From Adiantum capillus-veneris (Eukaryota > Streptophyta > Polypodiopsida > Polypodiales > Pteridaceae), in NCBI GenBank assembly GCA_014529385.2, contig CM043943.1, forward strand, positions 97,306,355 to 97,368,354: a stretch of 62,000 nucleotides of DNA, read 5' to 3'. Each line of letters starts with the position of its first letter. Positions within the stretch are counted from its first letter, which is position 1. The notes beneath the pieces were generated by a model, which did not search any database, was not told the origin of the DNA, and saw only the letters and a list, made by a program, of their open reading frames with translations. Of this stretch, positions 11,958 to 22,720 are shown piece by piece. The translations under genes and the position numbers were made by a program.

Positions 11958-12170
11958 ATGAATCACGAGAATTTGTATGATCCCTTCATTCCCATTGCAA
12001 GGCAAAAGGTACACATAATTGTTAGTACTAAATTGCAATTTCAACGTGTAATTCGTAGAATTTTAGGTCCTCTTAGGTTGGCAGAGATAAACGCATCAGT
12101 AAATCCTTTTATTTTGCCTCGCATTAGGTACGACCTTAGTTTGGACATCTATATTTTTGTTTTGTTTTAA
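11958..12170 (+). CDS. small leader ORF 1 of the Tat element (70 aa)
   Basis: An intact 70-codon frame between the primer site and gag. I do not recognise the product. It is paralogous to the next ORF: the last 55 or so residues align without gaps at about 40% identity, sharing F-Q, G-x-x-R, E-I-x-A-S-x-N, I-L-P-x-I and S-x-D-x-x-I-F-x-L. It is hydrophobic and beta-prone at the C-terminus, with no signal peptide or zinc motif. Some Tat elements (Ogre) carry an extra ORF before gag, but this is much shorter. Whether it is translated is unknown. The ATG at 11958 is the first after the primer site. Confidence 0.45.
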   Translation: MNHENLYDPFIPIARQKVHIIVSTKLQFQRVIRRILGPLRLAEINASVNPFILPRIRYDLSLDIYIFVLF

Positions 12171-12191
12171 GAATTAGGTCATGCATAGACC

Positions 12192-12410
12192 ATGGATAAT
12201 GGCCCAAGAATAGAGGTTTTCCCTATTCATTTCACTCCACACATTAGAATAAACATTGCAATTAGTAGAAAAATCCATTTTCAACAACGTATGGTGTTCA
12301 TGTTTGGTGCCCAAAGAGTACGAGAAATTCTCGCATCACCAAACTCTGTCATCCTGCCTCTTATTGATTATCATAGGTCATTTGATGTGAATATTTTTAT
12401 TTTGTTGTAG
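12192..12410 (+). CDS. small leader ORF 2 of the Tat element (72 aa)
   Basis: Starts 21 bp after the stop of ORF 1 and ends 84 bp before gag. It aligns along its length with ORF 1, so the two arose by tandem duplication and then diverged to about 40% identity at protein level. Both remain open, although the pol region of the same copy has several stops. No known domain is recognised. It could be a real small protein or a structured leader that happens to be open. Confidence 0.45.
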   Translation: MDNGPRIEVFPIHFTPHIRINIAISRKIHFQQRMVFMFGAQRVREILASPNSVILPLIDYHRSFDVNIFILL

Positions 12411-12494
12411 AATAGATTGCAATTTAGAAAACATTAATGTGTAAATCTTTTAAAGAAAGAAAAAACAAAAACGCGTCACTTTGAAATCAATTCA

Positions 12495-13550
12495 ATGGAG
12501 ACTCAACGCCAAATGTCTGGATATCCTCTTTTCTTTGGAGAGCCTGGAGAGGATGCAGAATTATTTTTAGCGAATTTCAAGATGTCTTGCCGTATCAAGA
12601 GGATAGTAACTGATCAAGAACGTGTAGAAATGTTTGAGGTGGTCCTTAGGAAAGATGCTAGTACTTGGTTTGACTCGTTGCCTGAGGAAGTTAAGGGGAA
12701 TTACACAGCAGTTTTGAATCGTTTCAATAAATACTTCTTTGATCCCCAAAACACTCAAAAACTATGGCAAGACATTGTTTCTCATAAGCAAAAAGACTTA
12801 GATGACTACTACTTGTACAAGCAAGAGTTTCTACGTCTTTGGGCTGTATGGGTGATAAATGTTGCTAACCCTGGTGATGGTGTAGAGTTCCTAAAGAAGG
12901 AGAGGTTCATAGCCGAACTCTTTCCTGACCTTAAGATAAAAGTCGAGGCGGGTGCACCTGCTAACTTTGATGCAGCTGAAACTAGGGCTGCTGAGAAATA
13001 TAGGAAACTCAAGTGCCTAAGGGGAGAGGTTCCAATAGAAGGTCTCAGACCCAAAGGTAAGTCACAAGCATCAACATCTAGGGAGCTTCCTGAGGTAACG
13101 ACGGAAGTGATTGAGAAGTTAAATGAATCTTTAAGCAGCTTGTCAATTCACCTTGCACAAGTTGTAGGTCCAAAGGGACAAGCAAAGAAGTATGAAGAGC
13201 GAGATCCACGACCTAGGAGAGTCTTGCAATGTTGGAATTGCGGAGAGTCTGGACATGGGATGTATAATTTTCCTTGGCCCCGTGGGGATCCAGGGAGACC
13301 TAACTTGAATTACCCAGTGATGAATGTAGGTGAAGAAACTAGTCAGCAACCACGACTTCTACAAAGACCAAATGGAGCAAGACCACCTCCACAAGGAGTG
13401 GATGGAGTTCCACCTTTGCCAGACCCAAATGTGCATGTGGTAGAGGTGACAAACTCAAATGAGGTTGACATGGAAGCAAATGGCATTAAGCGTGGCCGAG
13501 GAAAAGGTAAGGAGAAAGAAGGGGTTACATCACAAAGTGACCATGGATGA
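12495..13550 (+). CDS. Gag of the Tat element
   Basis: 351 codons from ATG 12495. Residues 10-180 form a retrotransposon gag capsid domain (DASTWFDSLPEEVKGNY, then FNKYFF). A zinc knuckle at about residues 250-265 reads CWNCGESGHGMYNF: the final Cys of CCHC is replaced by Phe, so metal binding is probably impaired. The C-terminus is basic. The stop TGA at 13548-13550 is in frame with the protease that follows without any other stop, so gag and protease were once one frame or were separated by a readthrough stop. Gag packages the element RNA in cytoplasmic particles. Confidence 0.9.
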   Translation: METQRQMSGYPLFFGEPGEDAELFLANFKMSCRIKRIVTDQERVEMFEVVLRKDASTWFDSLPEEVKGNYTAVLNRFNKYFFDPQNTQKLWQDIVSHKQKDLDDYYLYKQEFLRLWAVWVINVANPGDGVEFLKKERFIAELFPDLKIKVEAGAPANFDAAETRAAEKYRKLKCLRGEVPIEGLRPKGKSQASTSRELPEVTTEVIEKLNESLSSLSIHLAQVVGPKGQAKKYEERDPRPRRVLQCWNCGESGHGMYNFPWPRGDPGRPNLNYPVMNVGEETSQQPRLLQRPNGARPPPQGVDGVPPLPDPNVHVVEVTNSNEVDMEANGIKRGRGKGKEKEGVTSQSDHG

Positions 13551-14087
13551 GAAAAGAAGGCAAAGGAGACCAAGGAAGCTAAGAGGACTCGACGTCGTAT
13601 CAACCTCCAAGACTTTCCTCTTGAACATGGTATGGCTCCATACAACCTATTGGAAGACATGAGAGATAAGGGTCCTGATATCTCATGGCCTCAGTTTCTT
13701 GCATTATGCCCACAAGTTAGGAGGGATTTAACAAAGGCAGTTAGCACTAGGAGAAAGGTAAAAGAGAGTGTGCCTGTTGTAAAAATTGCACATGCTGAAA
13801 TGAATGAGGATATTACACCTGTGCTAGATTGTTACATCAAAGGAAGATTGGTTAGGAAAGGTCTAGTGGATGGGGGTGCACAAATTTGCATCATGACAGA
13901 GGGACTCATGCAAAAACTAGGCATGCACATCCATGAGACACCTGAAATTAAAGTCAAGATGGCAAACAATAGCAAAGTTAGGTGTGTAGGCATTTGTAAA
14001 AATGTCTCTGTGGAGGCCTTTGGCATTAAGAAGGCAGTGGATTTCTATATCATGTCTACCAAAGGAATGGTTACCCATTTATCCTAG
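13551..14087 (+). pseudogene. aspartic protease region of the Tat element
   Basis: Same frame as gag after the TGA. A basic linker leads to the protease with the active-site motif LVDGGAQICIM (DGGA instead of DSGA) near 13860-13900, then a second conserved block (VKMANNSKV). The flap-side end and the ILGRPW-type motif that normally follow lie in another frame, because a one-base deletion or insertion near 14060-14075 shifts the frame and gives a stop at 14087. The enzyme would cleave Gag-Pol. DGGA is seen in other Tat-type elements and is not itself a defect. Confidence 0.8.
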
Positions 14088-14101
14088 GGAGACCATGGCT
14101 A

Positions 14102-15925
14102 ATGAAAATGCGAGCTTTGCAGGATTGGGAGAGTGGAAAGCTAATTTGCAGGAATGACAATCATAAGAAGGTTTTCTTTGACATGAAGGAGCAACGCCAA
14201 GAGGAGCTCCATGAAGAATCATCTCAAAGTGAGACGGAGGAAGGCTGGACCGATAGCACTTCAGAAGGAGAAAGTAGCGGCAGCATTACTGAAGAGGAGT
14301 CTTCCATCGAAGTCATGGGGGTAAGGTTTAAGCCAAACAACCAAGAGACCTCTTGCCCAGGTTTGGAAAAGGTAGGTTCCCAAGAGAACCAAAATGTCCA
14401 AGATGAAGGAATGTTAGAAGGTATGTTGTCTACAACACTTACAAAGGACTAAAGAGAGGAGTTCAAATGTGTGCTAAGGAAATTTCCTAGGCTTTTTGCT
14501 AAATACTACACCGACGTGCGTGGAGTAGATGCTGTTCAACACAAAATTGAGTTGAAGCCAGAGGCCAAACCTAAGGCTCAAAAGCTACGAAGTCTAGGAG
14601 TCATCAAGGAGCAGGCTTTACTCAAGGAGGTAAGAAAGCTTCTAGCAGCAGGTTTCATTTATCCAGTGGAGAATTCAGAGTGGGTCTCTCCCGTTGTTGT
14701 CACTCCTAAGAAAAATGGCAAGTGGAGGGTGTGTGTGGATTACCGTCCACTCAATGAGGCAACAAAAAGAGATCACTTTCCCCTCCCATTTCAAGATGAG
14801 ATACTAAATGAGGTAGCTGGTCATGAGAAGTACACTGTGTGTGATAGCTACTCTGGTTACTTTCAAATAGGTATCGCATTGGAAGATCAGTTGAAAACAA
14901 CCTTCATCACTCCTTGGGGTTGTTATGCTTTTAGAGTCATGCCATTTGGACTGACAAATGCTCCTGCAACTTTCCAACGCTTCATGAACATGGTGTTTCA
15001 AGCATTCTTTAGAAAGTCCATTAGGGTTTTTATTGATGATTTTTGCATTTATAGCTCAAAATCATTGCATCTACAAAGGGTAGAAGAAGTTTTAAAGAAG
15101 CTCTACGACATGGGAGGTCAACTCAACCCCGACAAGTGTCACATAGGTGAGGATGAAGTGATCTTGCTTGGTCACAAGGTTTCCTATAAAGGCATTGAGG
15201 TGGATCCTTCAAAGGCAAAGGCTCTTATTGAGCTTCCATCACCCAAGAATCTCAAAGAGGTCATCTCATTCATTCAAAAGGTGAAGTATATGTCACGCTT
15301 TATTCACTTAGCTTTGGAGTTGCTTCATCCTTTGCAAAAGTTGACACAACAAGTAGAATTTGCATGGTCTTATGAGCTTGAAGAGTACTTTTGTAACATT
15401 AAAGTCATTTTGTCAGAGCTACCAACACTCATGCCTCCTTGTTGGGAGTACACATTCTTTGTTAGCTCTAGTGTTGGGAAGGAAAAAATTGGTGCAGTTT
15501 TATTACAACAAGATCCCCACAGTACCAGGATGTGACCCATCTACTTTGCTAGTAGGGTCATGAATGCTTTGGAGAGAGGCTACACGGAGGCAGAACTCAT
15601 GATGCTTTCTCTCATGTTTGCGGTGAGAAAGTTTAGATCCTACTTGCTACCAAAACCTTTTGTAATTCTCACTGCAAAAAATTTGTTTCCTTGGGTGTCA
15701 TCTCAAATGAATTTTAGCACTAGGATCTCAAAGTGGATTATGGAATTGCAAGAGTTCCAATACTCTTTCAAGGTAGAAGATAGTGTGCATGCACAATTGG
15801 CAGGGATCCTTACTTATAGGGTACATGAGAAGGAGATTAAGGTGCCTGAAGTAAATACCTTACCATTGCCACCACCTAAAAGTATTCCTAATGCTTTTAC
15901 CTTGTTCTTTGATGGAGATTTTTGA
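14102..15925 (+). pseudogene. reverse transcriptase and RNase H of the Tat element
   Basis: One frame continues through here and carries stops TAA 14450-14452, TGA 15533-15535 and TGA 15923-15925. The first third is a Glu/Ser-rich linker. RT begins about 14540; fingers motif WRVCVDYRPLN near 14727, palm motif [12 protein letters not shown] near 14940, catalytic FIDD with Asp codons at 15035 and 15038. RNase H follows, its ERGYTEAELMMLSLMFAVRKF block falling just after the second stop. Each stop is a single codon in an otherwise well-kept frame. The RT would copy the element RNA to DNA in the particle. This copy cannot make it without readthrough or help in trans. Confidence 0.88.
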
Positions 15926-16270
15926 CGAGCCACAAGAAAATCAGGGGGAGGGCTAGTATTGCTCAACCGAAGTGGGGAGGTGGTCATGAAAGAGAAGGTC
16001 AATCTACCAGGTTCAACTAGCAACAATGAAGCAGAATATGACATACTACTTCATGGTTTAAAGATATACATTGGCCAAGGTATACAACGTCTCATGGTAA
16101 AAGGGGATGCACTTCTCATTGTGAAGCAAATTTTAGGCATTTGGGCATGCAAGAATGAAAGCCTAAGGACAAAAGTTCATGCCATTCGTAGGATGTTTAA
16201 TCACTTTGAAGAAGTGCAACTATATCATATTCCTAGGAAACAAAATGAAGATGCCGATTTACTTGCATAA
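15890..16270 (+). pseudogene. second (archaeal-type) RNase H of the Tat element
   Basis: The acidic catalytic set is visible: Asp in FFDGD just before the TGA at 15923, Glu in SNNEAEYDILLHGL, Asp in VKGDALLIVKQ, and Asp in QNEDADLLA near the end. This fold is separate from the RT-linked RNase H and is the hallmark of Tat elements. The frame is cut by TGA at 15923-15925, between the first catalytic Asp and the rest, and by TAA at 16268-16270, after which integrase continues in the same frame. Confidence 0.85.
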
Positions 16271-16297
16271 CAAGCAGTTACATGTGTTGAGAAAGAA

Positions 16298-17773
16298 GTG
16301 CAGGTCATCATGGTGGCAGCAACTGTCAAGCAACCGAGATACCAGGGATTGGAGTCATTGACTCGCATTATTAGCTACATTTTGGAGGGTGAGTTTCCAC
16401 AAGACTTCACGAAGGCTCAGAAGAGGAAACTCATGAAAAAGGAAAGCTCGTATCTCTTTCTAGAAGGATCCCTCTATCAAAGAGGGAAGGATCAAGTGTG
16501 CAGAAGAGTACCAACTATCAAGGAGATTCCAGCCATTCTAAAAGGTTTGCATGAAGAGGCATGTGGTGGTCATTTTGCCCAAGAGTTAACTGTGAAGAAG
16601 ATTTTGCTTGCGGGGTATGTTTGGCCAAGTCTGCATGTGGATGTCCAACATTGGTGTAAAAGTTGTAACAATTGTCAGGTAAATCGGAATAGAAGATTGG
16701 TGTATGGTCTAAGGCAAATCGTGCTTGCAAATGGACCCTTTGAAAAGTGGGGCATTGATGCTATGGGTCCTCTCCCAAGGACAAAAAATGGTAAACTCTA
16801 CATTCTAGAGGCTGTAGACTATATGACTAGATGGGTAGAAGCACAAAGTGTGGCAAAGGTAAATGAGAAGACAGTGAGCAAATTTGTCTACACTCACATT
16901 TGTTGTAGATTTGGCACACCTTTGAAGATTGTTTCTGATAATGGTCAAGGGTTTAGAAAGGGCTTGCTCATAGAGGTCTGTGAAGAACTTCACATTCTAC
17001 ATCGTCATAGTACACCCTACTATCCCCAATCCAATGGTCTGGTAGAAAAAGCTAATGGTGTCATTGCAGGCATCACTAGAAAGATGGTGAAAAACAAGAC
17101 AAAGTTGTGGGATGACTTCTTGGATGGTGCCTTGTGGGCGTATCGAACCACATATAGGGCAGCCACGGAGTTTACACCATTTCACTTGGTCTATGGTCAA
17201 GAGGCTTTGCAGCCTATCAAGCTCAACATTCCAACAATACGGCTTCATGGCAAAGCAACACAAGATGATCAAGAAGCATGGATAGATCGACTTCTTACCT
17301 TAGCTGAGCTTGAGTGGAAAAGAGAAGCAGCATACGAGTGCTACAAGAGGAACGCCACACAGACGAAGGAAAAGCTTGACAAGAAACTGAAGGACAAAGG
17401 CATCAATGAAGGAGATCTTGTGCTAAGGTATGACAATCGACTCGATAATCGTTTTGATGCCAAATTTGAAACTAGATGGCAGGGGCCATACATAGTTAAG
17501 AAGGCTTTCAATTCAAGTTACTATCAACTTATGGACTTGAATGGGAAAGAGCACTCCAGGAAGGTAAACCGGTATCGCTTGAAGCTTTATTTGAGTCGCC
17601 TTCTACCAAAGGATCTACCAAAGATCTGTCAAAAGGCAGCTATCTCATGTAGATATTATTCCTTGAAGCATAAGTGTAACTCAAACCAAAATTCTGAGGG
17701 GCCAAACAATGAAGACCTCGTCAAGGACTCTGAAGCACTCTCTTTGGAAAAGATGCTCTATGATGGTACATGA
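16298..17773 (+). CDS. integrase of the Tat element
   Basis: 491 codons with no internal stop. A HHCC zinc domain near residues 80-125 ends in HWCKSCNNCQ. The DDE core has Asp in WGIDAMGPLP, Asp in IVSDNGQGF and Glu in YYPQSNGLVEKAN, correctly spaced. A C-terminal region follows with GDLVLRYDNR and RWQGPYIVKKAF motifs. There is no chromodomain, as expected for Tat. The start used is the first ATG after the TAA at 16268; in an intact element this would be the end of a longer Pol polyprotein. The last 60 residues after the RWQGPY block are element-specific. Of all Pol parts, this is the only one still fully open. Confidence 0.88.
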   Translation: MQVIMVAATVKQPRYQGLESLTRIISYILEGEFPQDFTKAQKRKLMKKESSYLFLEGSLYQRGKDQVCRRVPTIKEIPAILKGLHEEACGGHFAQELTVKKILLAGYVWPSLHVDVQHWCKSCNNCQVNRNRRLVYGLRQIVLANGPFEKWGIDAMGPLPRTKNGKLYILEAVDYMTRWVEAQSVAKVNEKTVSKFVYTHICCRFGTPLKIVSDNGQGFRKGLLIEVCEELHILHRHSTPYYPQSNGLVEKANGVIAGITRKMVKNKTKLWDDFLDGALWAYRTTYRAATEFTPFHLVYGQEALQPIKLNIPTIRLHGKATQDDQEAWIDRLLTLAELEWKREAAYECYKRNATQTKEKLDKKLKDKGINEGDLVLRYDNRLDNRFDAKFETRWQGPYIVKKAFNSSYYQLMDLNGKEHSRKVNRYRLKLYLSRLLPKDLPKICQKAAISCRYYSLKHKCNSNQNSEGPNNEDLVKDSEALSLEKMLYDGT

Positions 17774-17788
17774 ATATACCATCATCCT

Positions 17789-17801
17789 GGGGGAGGGCGA
17801 A
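17789..17801 (+). promoter_or_regulatory. polypurine tract of the Tat element
   Basis: GGGGGAGGGCGAA lies immediately before the 3' LTR and is the plus-strand priming site. Confidence 0.8.
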
Positions 17802-20406
17802 TGATAGCCATTTTTCGGCTCTCCGTAATTGCCATAGTGAGTTAACCCACCCTACCAAAATCATCCAAACACTGTGGCTATCCCTACCATTTCATTGTAT
17901 ATAGGTGTGTGTGAGTTAGGAGACTTTTCCCATATCTTCTTCAAAACCCTTAATTAGCTAGTCACTAGGCTAGTTGAGCCAAAAAAATAAAAAATATATA
18001 AAAAATATAAGTATATTATGGCCCATTTGTGTGTAAATATTTCATTGTATATAGAGCCTAAATAAAAGGATTTTTCATAATTATTTTGGTATTTATTTAA
18101 ATATTTATACCTATGGTGTGTTATTTATGCTATGTACATTGACTCACCATTACCATATTTTTTCTTACCATTTTGCATACTCTTTATTCCATATGAAAAT
18201 AATTTCATGCAAGCTTCTCTTATTTTTGGTGTAACTCCATCCCAGCAAAAATATAAAAAAACTAGTTTTATTTATGTGTATATTTTTTCACTATTGTGAT
18301 TTTTCCTTACAACATCTATTCTCTATTACTCTCATAAATTAGACCATAAAAAATATTCATCTTTTTATGGTAGACTTATAATGAGACAGATTTATTTTGA
18401 CCCCTTTATATTTTTTCCACCTATATTATTTATATTTGACATGTATATATTTTTTTAGACCCCTCAATATTTGATTTTCTTAGTTGTACTATTCACTTAT
18501 ATCATGATCTCAACAATATCTTCAATTATAGACCTATCAAATAAAGTTAAGGGTATGTGGCATGCATACATACACCATGGGGAGCTCACTCTTGGAGGTA
18601 TTCAAAAGAATCATCCAAAGAAGGACCTCACAAGGACCTTGTGCAGTGGAAAAAATAGTCGGTTTTGCTGAATTTTTAAAGATCACATGCTCCCCGAATT
18701 TGAAAAGGTGATACAAACAAAAGTTGTAGCTCGTGAGCTGAACTTTCACCTCAAATTTTTTCATATTTTTTTGAGCTACGAGCTGTGAGCTATGATTTTA
18801 TTGGTGGACCCCAGTTTGCCCATGCTATGCAACCACACTCCCTCTTCCACTTTATCATTTTCCTCTTTCACACACACTCCTCCCTCTCCTTCCCACTCCC
18901 AAACCTGCAACTCCCATGTCCTAATTCACCCTCTTCACCATTGCCACATCCGTCACACCTCCATAGCCTTCATCCTCCATTTCTACACCCTATGTGTCCC
19001 CCTTTCTCTCTACATATATGTCCATATTACCATACTCTCTTCAGCTTTGTAAAGAACTTCAAAAAATCAGCAAAAATCCAAGGATAGCCTCTGCAAATGA
19101 AGACTTTTATCATGAATTTTTCAAGTTTTGAAGATAACATAGCTTCATCGACACGCGCTACTTCGCCATGCTGACCGTTTCTTCTACTGGTGCTGTAAAG
19201 AGGTGAATGTCAACTTCTCCAAGTTTCAACCTTGCTTTACAAGCTTATCCCTTCTCTAACTTTTCTCATCATATATCTCACCATTTGGTGAATGATTTTG
19301 TAAATATCTTTTAGTGATAATTACTAACTACTAACCACTAACCTTATTGTAAAATGCACCCTCTACTAGAGTAGGCCCTCCGAAATTATTCACTCAATCC
19401 CTCTCTCCTTTCATCCTCAATAATTCTCTTCCCTTGAGCCCACATCCATGTGACTGAAAGGACAAGAGAAACCCACACTCATTAAAAAAAATAAAAATAT
19501 GCATAATCTTTTATTCCTTTAAATAAACTTGATTAGGCCTAATCTTAATCGGGGCTTCTAAAACCTATAAATAGAGCCCTTCTCTCCCTTGTAAATCACC
19601 ACATGATCACACTACACCACACCATTCTCAACACATAACACACCACTCTTCAAGCCTAGTTGTGTAGAGTGTGTGCATTGTGAGTGCTCTATTCCATCAT
19701 TACACATAGGTGCATGGAGAAGTTTGAAGTTAGTTATGCCATCTAGAGGAGTGGAGTGTATGCCATACTCTTCACCACACTTGTAGCCTACTCTTGTCCA
19801 TAAATAAGATTCATAGTTTTGGGTACAATTGTATGTTGCAACTACGACTCTTCTCTCCAAATTGACTTGATAAGTTGGCTCATCAGGTGGTTGAAGGTAT
19901 ATTGTCCTTGAAGTTTGTTGTGCCATTTCATGCTTGGTTGTTTGAGGGCTTGTTGAATTGTTTGCCAAAACTTTCAATTGTAAGAGGGTGCTCGGTGAGA
20001 GGGCTTTCGTGACCCTAAGACAATTTGTGTATTGGCAACAAGGTCAAGTTTTGTGTTGTCTCTCTGTTTCTCATCAAGCTTTGTGTGCATCTAGTCTTTA
20101 AGGCTAAGAATGAGTTGCTCAAGTTGATTTGTGCGCTTTACCTCTCTCTGGCGTGGTGAAGGTTTGTGTTTGGTGTATGTGTGGCTATCTTGCATTCCCC
20201 TCTCTTTGTGCGTTTGAGTACAAGGAGATATCACGTGCGTCCTAGTTCGCATCTACAACTAGGTGGTGCCCCTTTTCTTGTTTGGTTTCTGGCTGTGGGT
20301 TGTTGTTGTCTCTGATTGTGCTTGCCACAGCCCCATTTGAGCAGCACGGGAGCCTCGAAGGGTGTTTAGAGGCCGCTCTTCTTGTTGCCCGTCCCGGACC
20401 GCCTCA
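17802..20406 (+). repeat. 3' LTR of the Tat element
   Basis: TGATAGCC to CGGACCGCCTCA, 2605 bp, with about 40 mismatches to the 5' LTR by eye and many of them transitions. Small block changes cluster near 18190-18260. The TATA box is at 19566. Confidence 0.93.
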
Positions 20407-20674
20407 CCGTGCTTACATAATTTTAAGCCCTTGGCAAAAGTGATGGCCTCAAATGTGAGAACCAAAACCAGCAGTGGCGTGCACAGTCTAAACTGGTAGG
20501 GATTCGATAAGGTGATATTCCTTATTTTGCCAATTTTTTTCAAACTTCTGTGCCACTACCCTTGATGCCAAGTCATTGGGTAGTACCTTGGCACAAAGGA
20601 GAAGCCGTGCTTCTTGTAAAACTGGCCATTGCTATAACTAGTTCCCGAGAGTTTGTAGGAGAAACTTGCTCAAC

Positions 20675-20766
20675 GATGGCTCATAGACATATTTGGTTGT
20701 CGGACAGATGGCTCATAGCCATATCTGCTGTCCCATAGATGGCTCATAGCCATATCTGCTGTGCGA
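20675..20766 (+). repeat. 31-bp tandem repeat, three copies
   Basis: Copies start at 20675, 20707 and 20738. Each starts GATGGCTCATAG; copies two and three contain ATGGCTCATAGCCAT, a perfect inverted repeat with 6-bp arms and a 3-bp loop. Confidence 0.85.
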
Positions 20767-22632
20767 GTGGGAGTGGTTGTATGCACAACTCGCCCTCTTG
20801 CGCGATATATGCCCGTCGGGCACGAACGAAAACAACTTGCAAGCCCATTGCCTAATCCCTCCCAAATCCGTATGCTCATAGCATATGCCAAACGGGAGAA
20901 GCCGCAATGCAAGATCCCTAAATTGAAGCCTTTCTTCACCAAAAACTATTAGTTCTAATAGCCAAGTGATATGGCTGTTGACATACAGAGAGCATGAGAA
21001 AAAGAATCGACCTTGTCGAGCAATTTCAATTGGAATGAACTAATACTGTGTGGCAAGCATCCGTTAGCAGCTGCTAGAAATAGTGACAAGGAGTTGGCCA
21101 GGCCAATCAACTTGCCCCCTACATCAAGTCGAGCAACAGGATGTGCCAATATCCTTGAGAGTCCAAAATCACTGCAAATTGGCTATGCAGTTGCATCAAA
21201 TTGAGCTACTAACGAGTTGTGCTTCAAGTCAAGGCATGAGAGACTCAAGCCTTGTGTGAGTTTAATGGCAATGTCAACAATGTATGCGAGGAGGATCATA
21301 CTAAATGCATACATTCAACTTATCATTTGAAAAGTCAATACAAGCCTTGCTTGTCGGCAATCATCAAAATTTTAATGCTGCATGGCATGCATTAAACAAA
21401 TGACGCAAATGATAAGCGTGATGTAGATGCAGAAATCGTGCAAATTTTTAAATGAATGATCAAGCACACTCGCCAAACCATGTCGAGGAATGGAAGTGAC
21501 TAACTTGAACAAGAGCGTTGCCGTAAAATCATTCAAGCCTTGCTTGATAAATTCTACCTATCTCTTGGGCGACAACCATTGCACAAATCGGAATTCACAA
21601 AACCAAACAAAGTGCAGATGATTGCATAAAAAATTCAAAAAGTAATGCCGAAACGTAAACAAAAGTACCTTGTCTTGGAAGGCTTTGGACAAATATTATG
21701 CATGTCCTTATCGTCGCATTTGCTTAGACTCCAGTTCTGCATGACTAGAAATGCCTCAGCAAATTAAAAAATATGACCATAGAGAGGTCCATGATGCACA
21801 ACGGAGAGAATCCACGTCTCATAGGTACTATCTCCGGCACCATGGCCAAGAGTAACATAAGTATATGCGCCTAGATTTCCGGAGTTTCTGTGTGGTAGGC
21901 GTGGCGGCATGCCGTTGCATCTGCCTTTGGTAAATGCCTGGCACTTTGTGTTGAAGCTAATATGGAGGGCGATGTGAAGGTCGTTGCAGGTCCAGTTGAG
22001 TGCATGTTGTGCATGCCGCCTTTTTGAGACATGCTCATACATGATGCCTTGTACAGCTTTACGATGCCGTGCAAAGCTTGGTCATACCACAAATTTCTGA
22101 GCTCTGCCTGTGTACGGCTTGCATGGTCCATGCATGCGACCTTGACCGCCGGCTGGCAGACGTGGTGGCTGAGTCTGTGGGAGAGACCCCCAAGGGTGGC
22201 CTTAGGGCACCTTTAGGGCGCCCAATATAAAAAATAATATGAACAAAAAAAAAAACACACCAGCGATGGCGGCCGCTAGAGTGCACCGATGAAGATGATG
22301 CGAGGTCCGTCGCTGCGGGCTGAACCAGAGCGAGCCCCTATGTCCAACATTTACCAGCATGCCTGGGTGACCTCAACAAGTCCGACATCTCGCCGGTTCT
22401 GAGCACCCGCAAAACTTGTCCCTCCTGAGATAGGGGTTGCTTCCCGCCACTACAACGCAATCGATACCCGCGAGGCAAGAGGCCGATTCCATTGCCTGCT
22501 TGTTGGGCCTTGCCTTCCTCTTGTCGGGCCTTGCCTTCCTCGTGGTCGGTTCTTGCCTTCCTCGCAACCAAAGCCTTCCCCATAGCCTTTTTGCAGACCG
22601 CCTTGCTTGCCTACTTCGTCATGCGAATAATC

Positions 22633-22634
<2 letters not shown>

Positions 22635-22719
<85 letters not shown>
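22635..22719 (+). repeat. (GA)42 microsatellite
   Basis: 85 bp of pure GA dinucleotide in the leader of the outer element, CT on that element's sense strand. Arg/Glu- and Ser/Leu-repeat frames across it are artefacts. Confidence 0.97.

Positions 22720-22720
<1 letters not shown>

Larger units (their letters stand above)
9278..20406 (+). mobile_element. Tat-lineage Ty3/gypsy element, both LTRs present
   Basis: Two 2605-bp LTRs (9278-11882, 17802-20406) bound a 5.9-kb interior in the order PBS, two small leader ORFs, gag, protease, RT, RNase H, second archaeal-type RNase H, integrase, polypurine tract. The second RNase H between the first and the integrase is diagnostic of the Tat clade (Ogre, Retand and relatives). 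Flanks share CCGT directly outside both LTRs (9274-9277, 20407-20410), or 4 of 5 bases if a 5-bp duplication is assumed. About 40 differences between LTRs counted by eye (near 1.5%) indicate a fairly recent insertion. The coding region has five in-frame stops and one frameshift, so this copy is defective. Confidence 0.92.

Noticed and set aside
13143-13660. Minus-strand frames opposite Tat gag
   Set aside because: Shadows of the gag coding frame on the other strand.
9273-20411. Exact 5-bp target duplication for the Tat element
   Set aside because: Only CCGT (4 bp) is exact; the fifth base differs (G against the LTR-terminal A), so a 5-bp duplication is not claimed.
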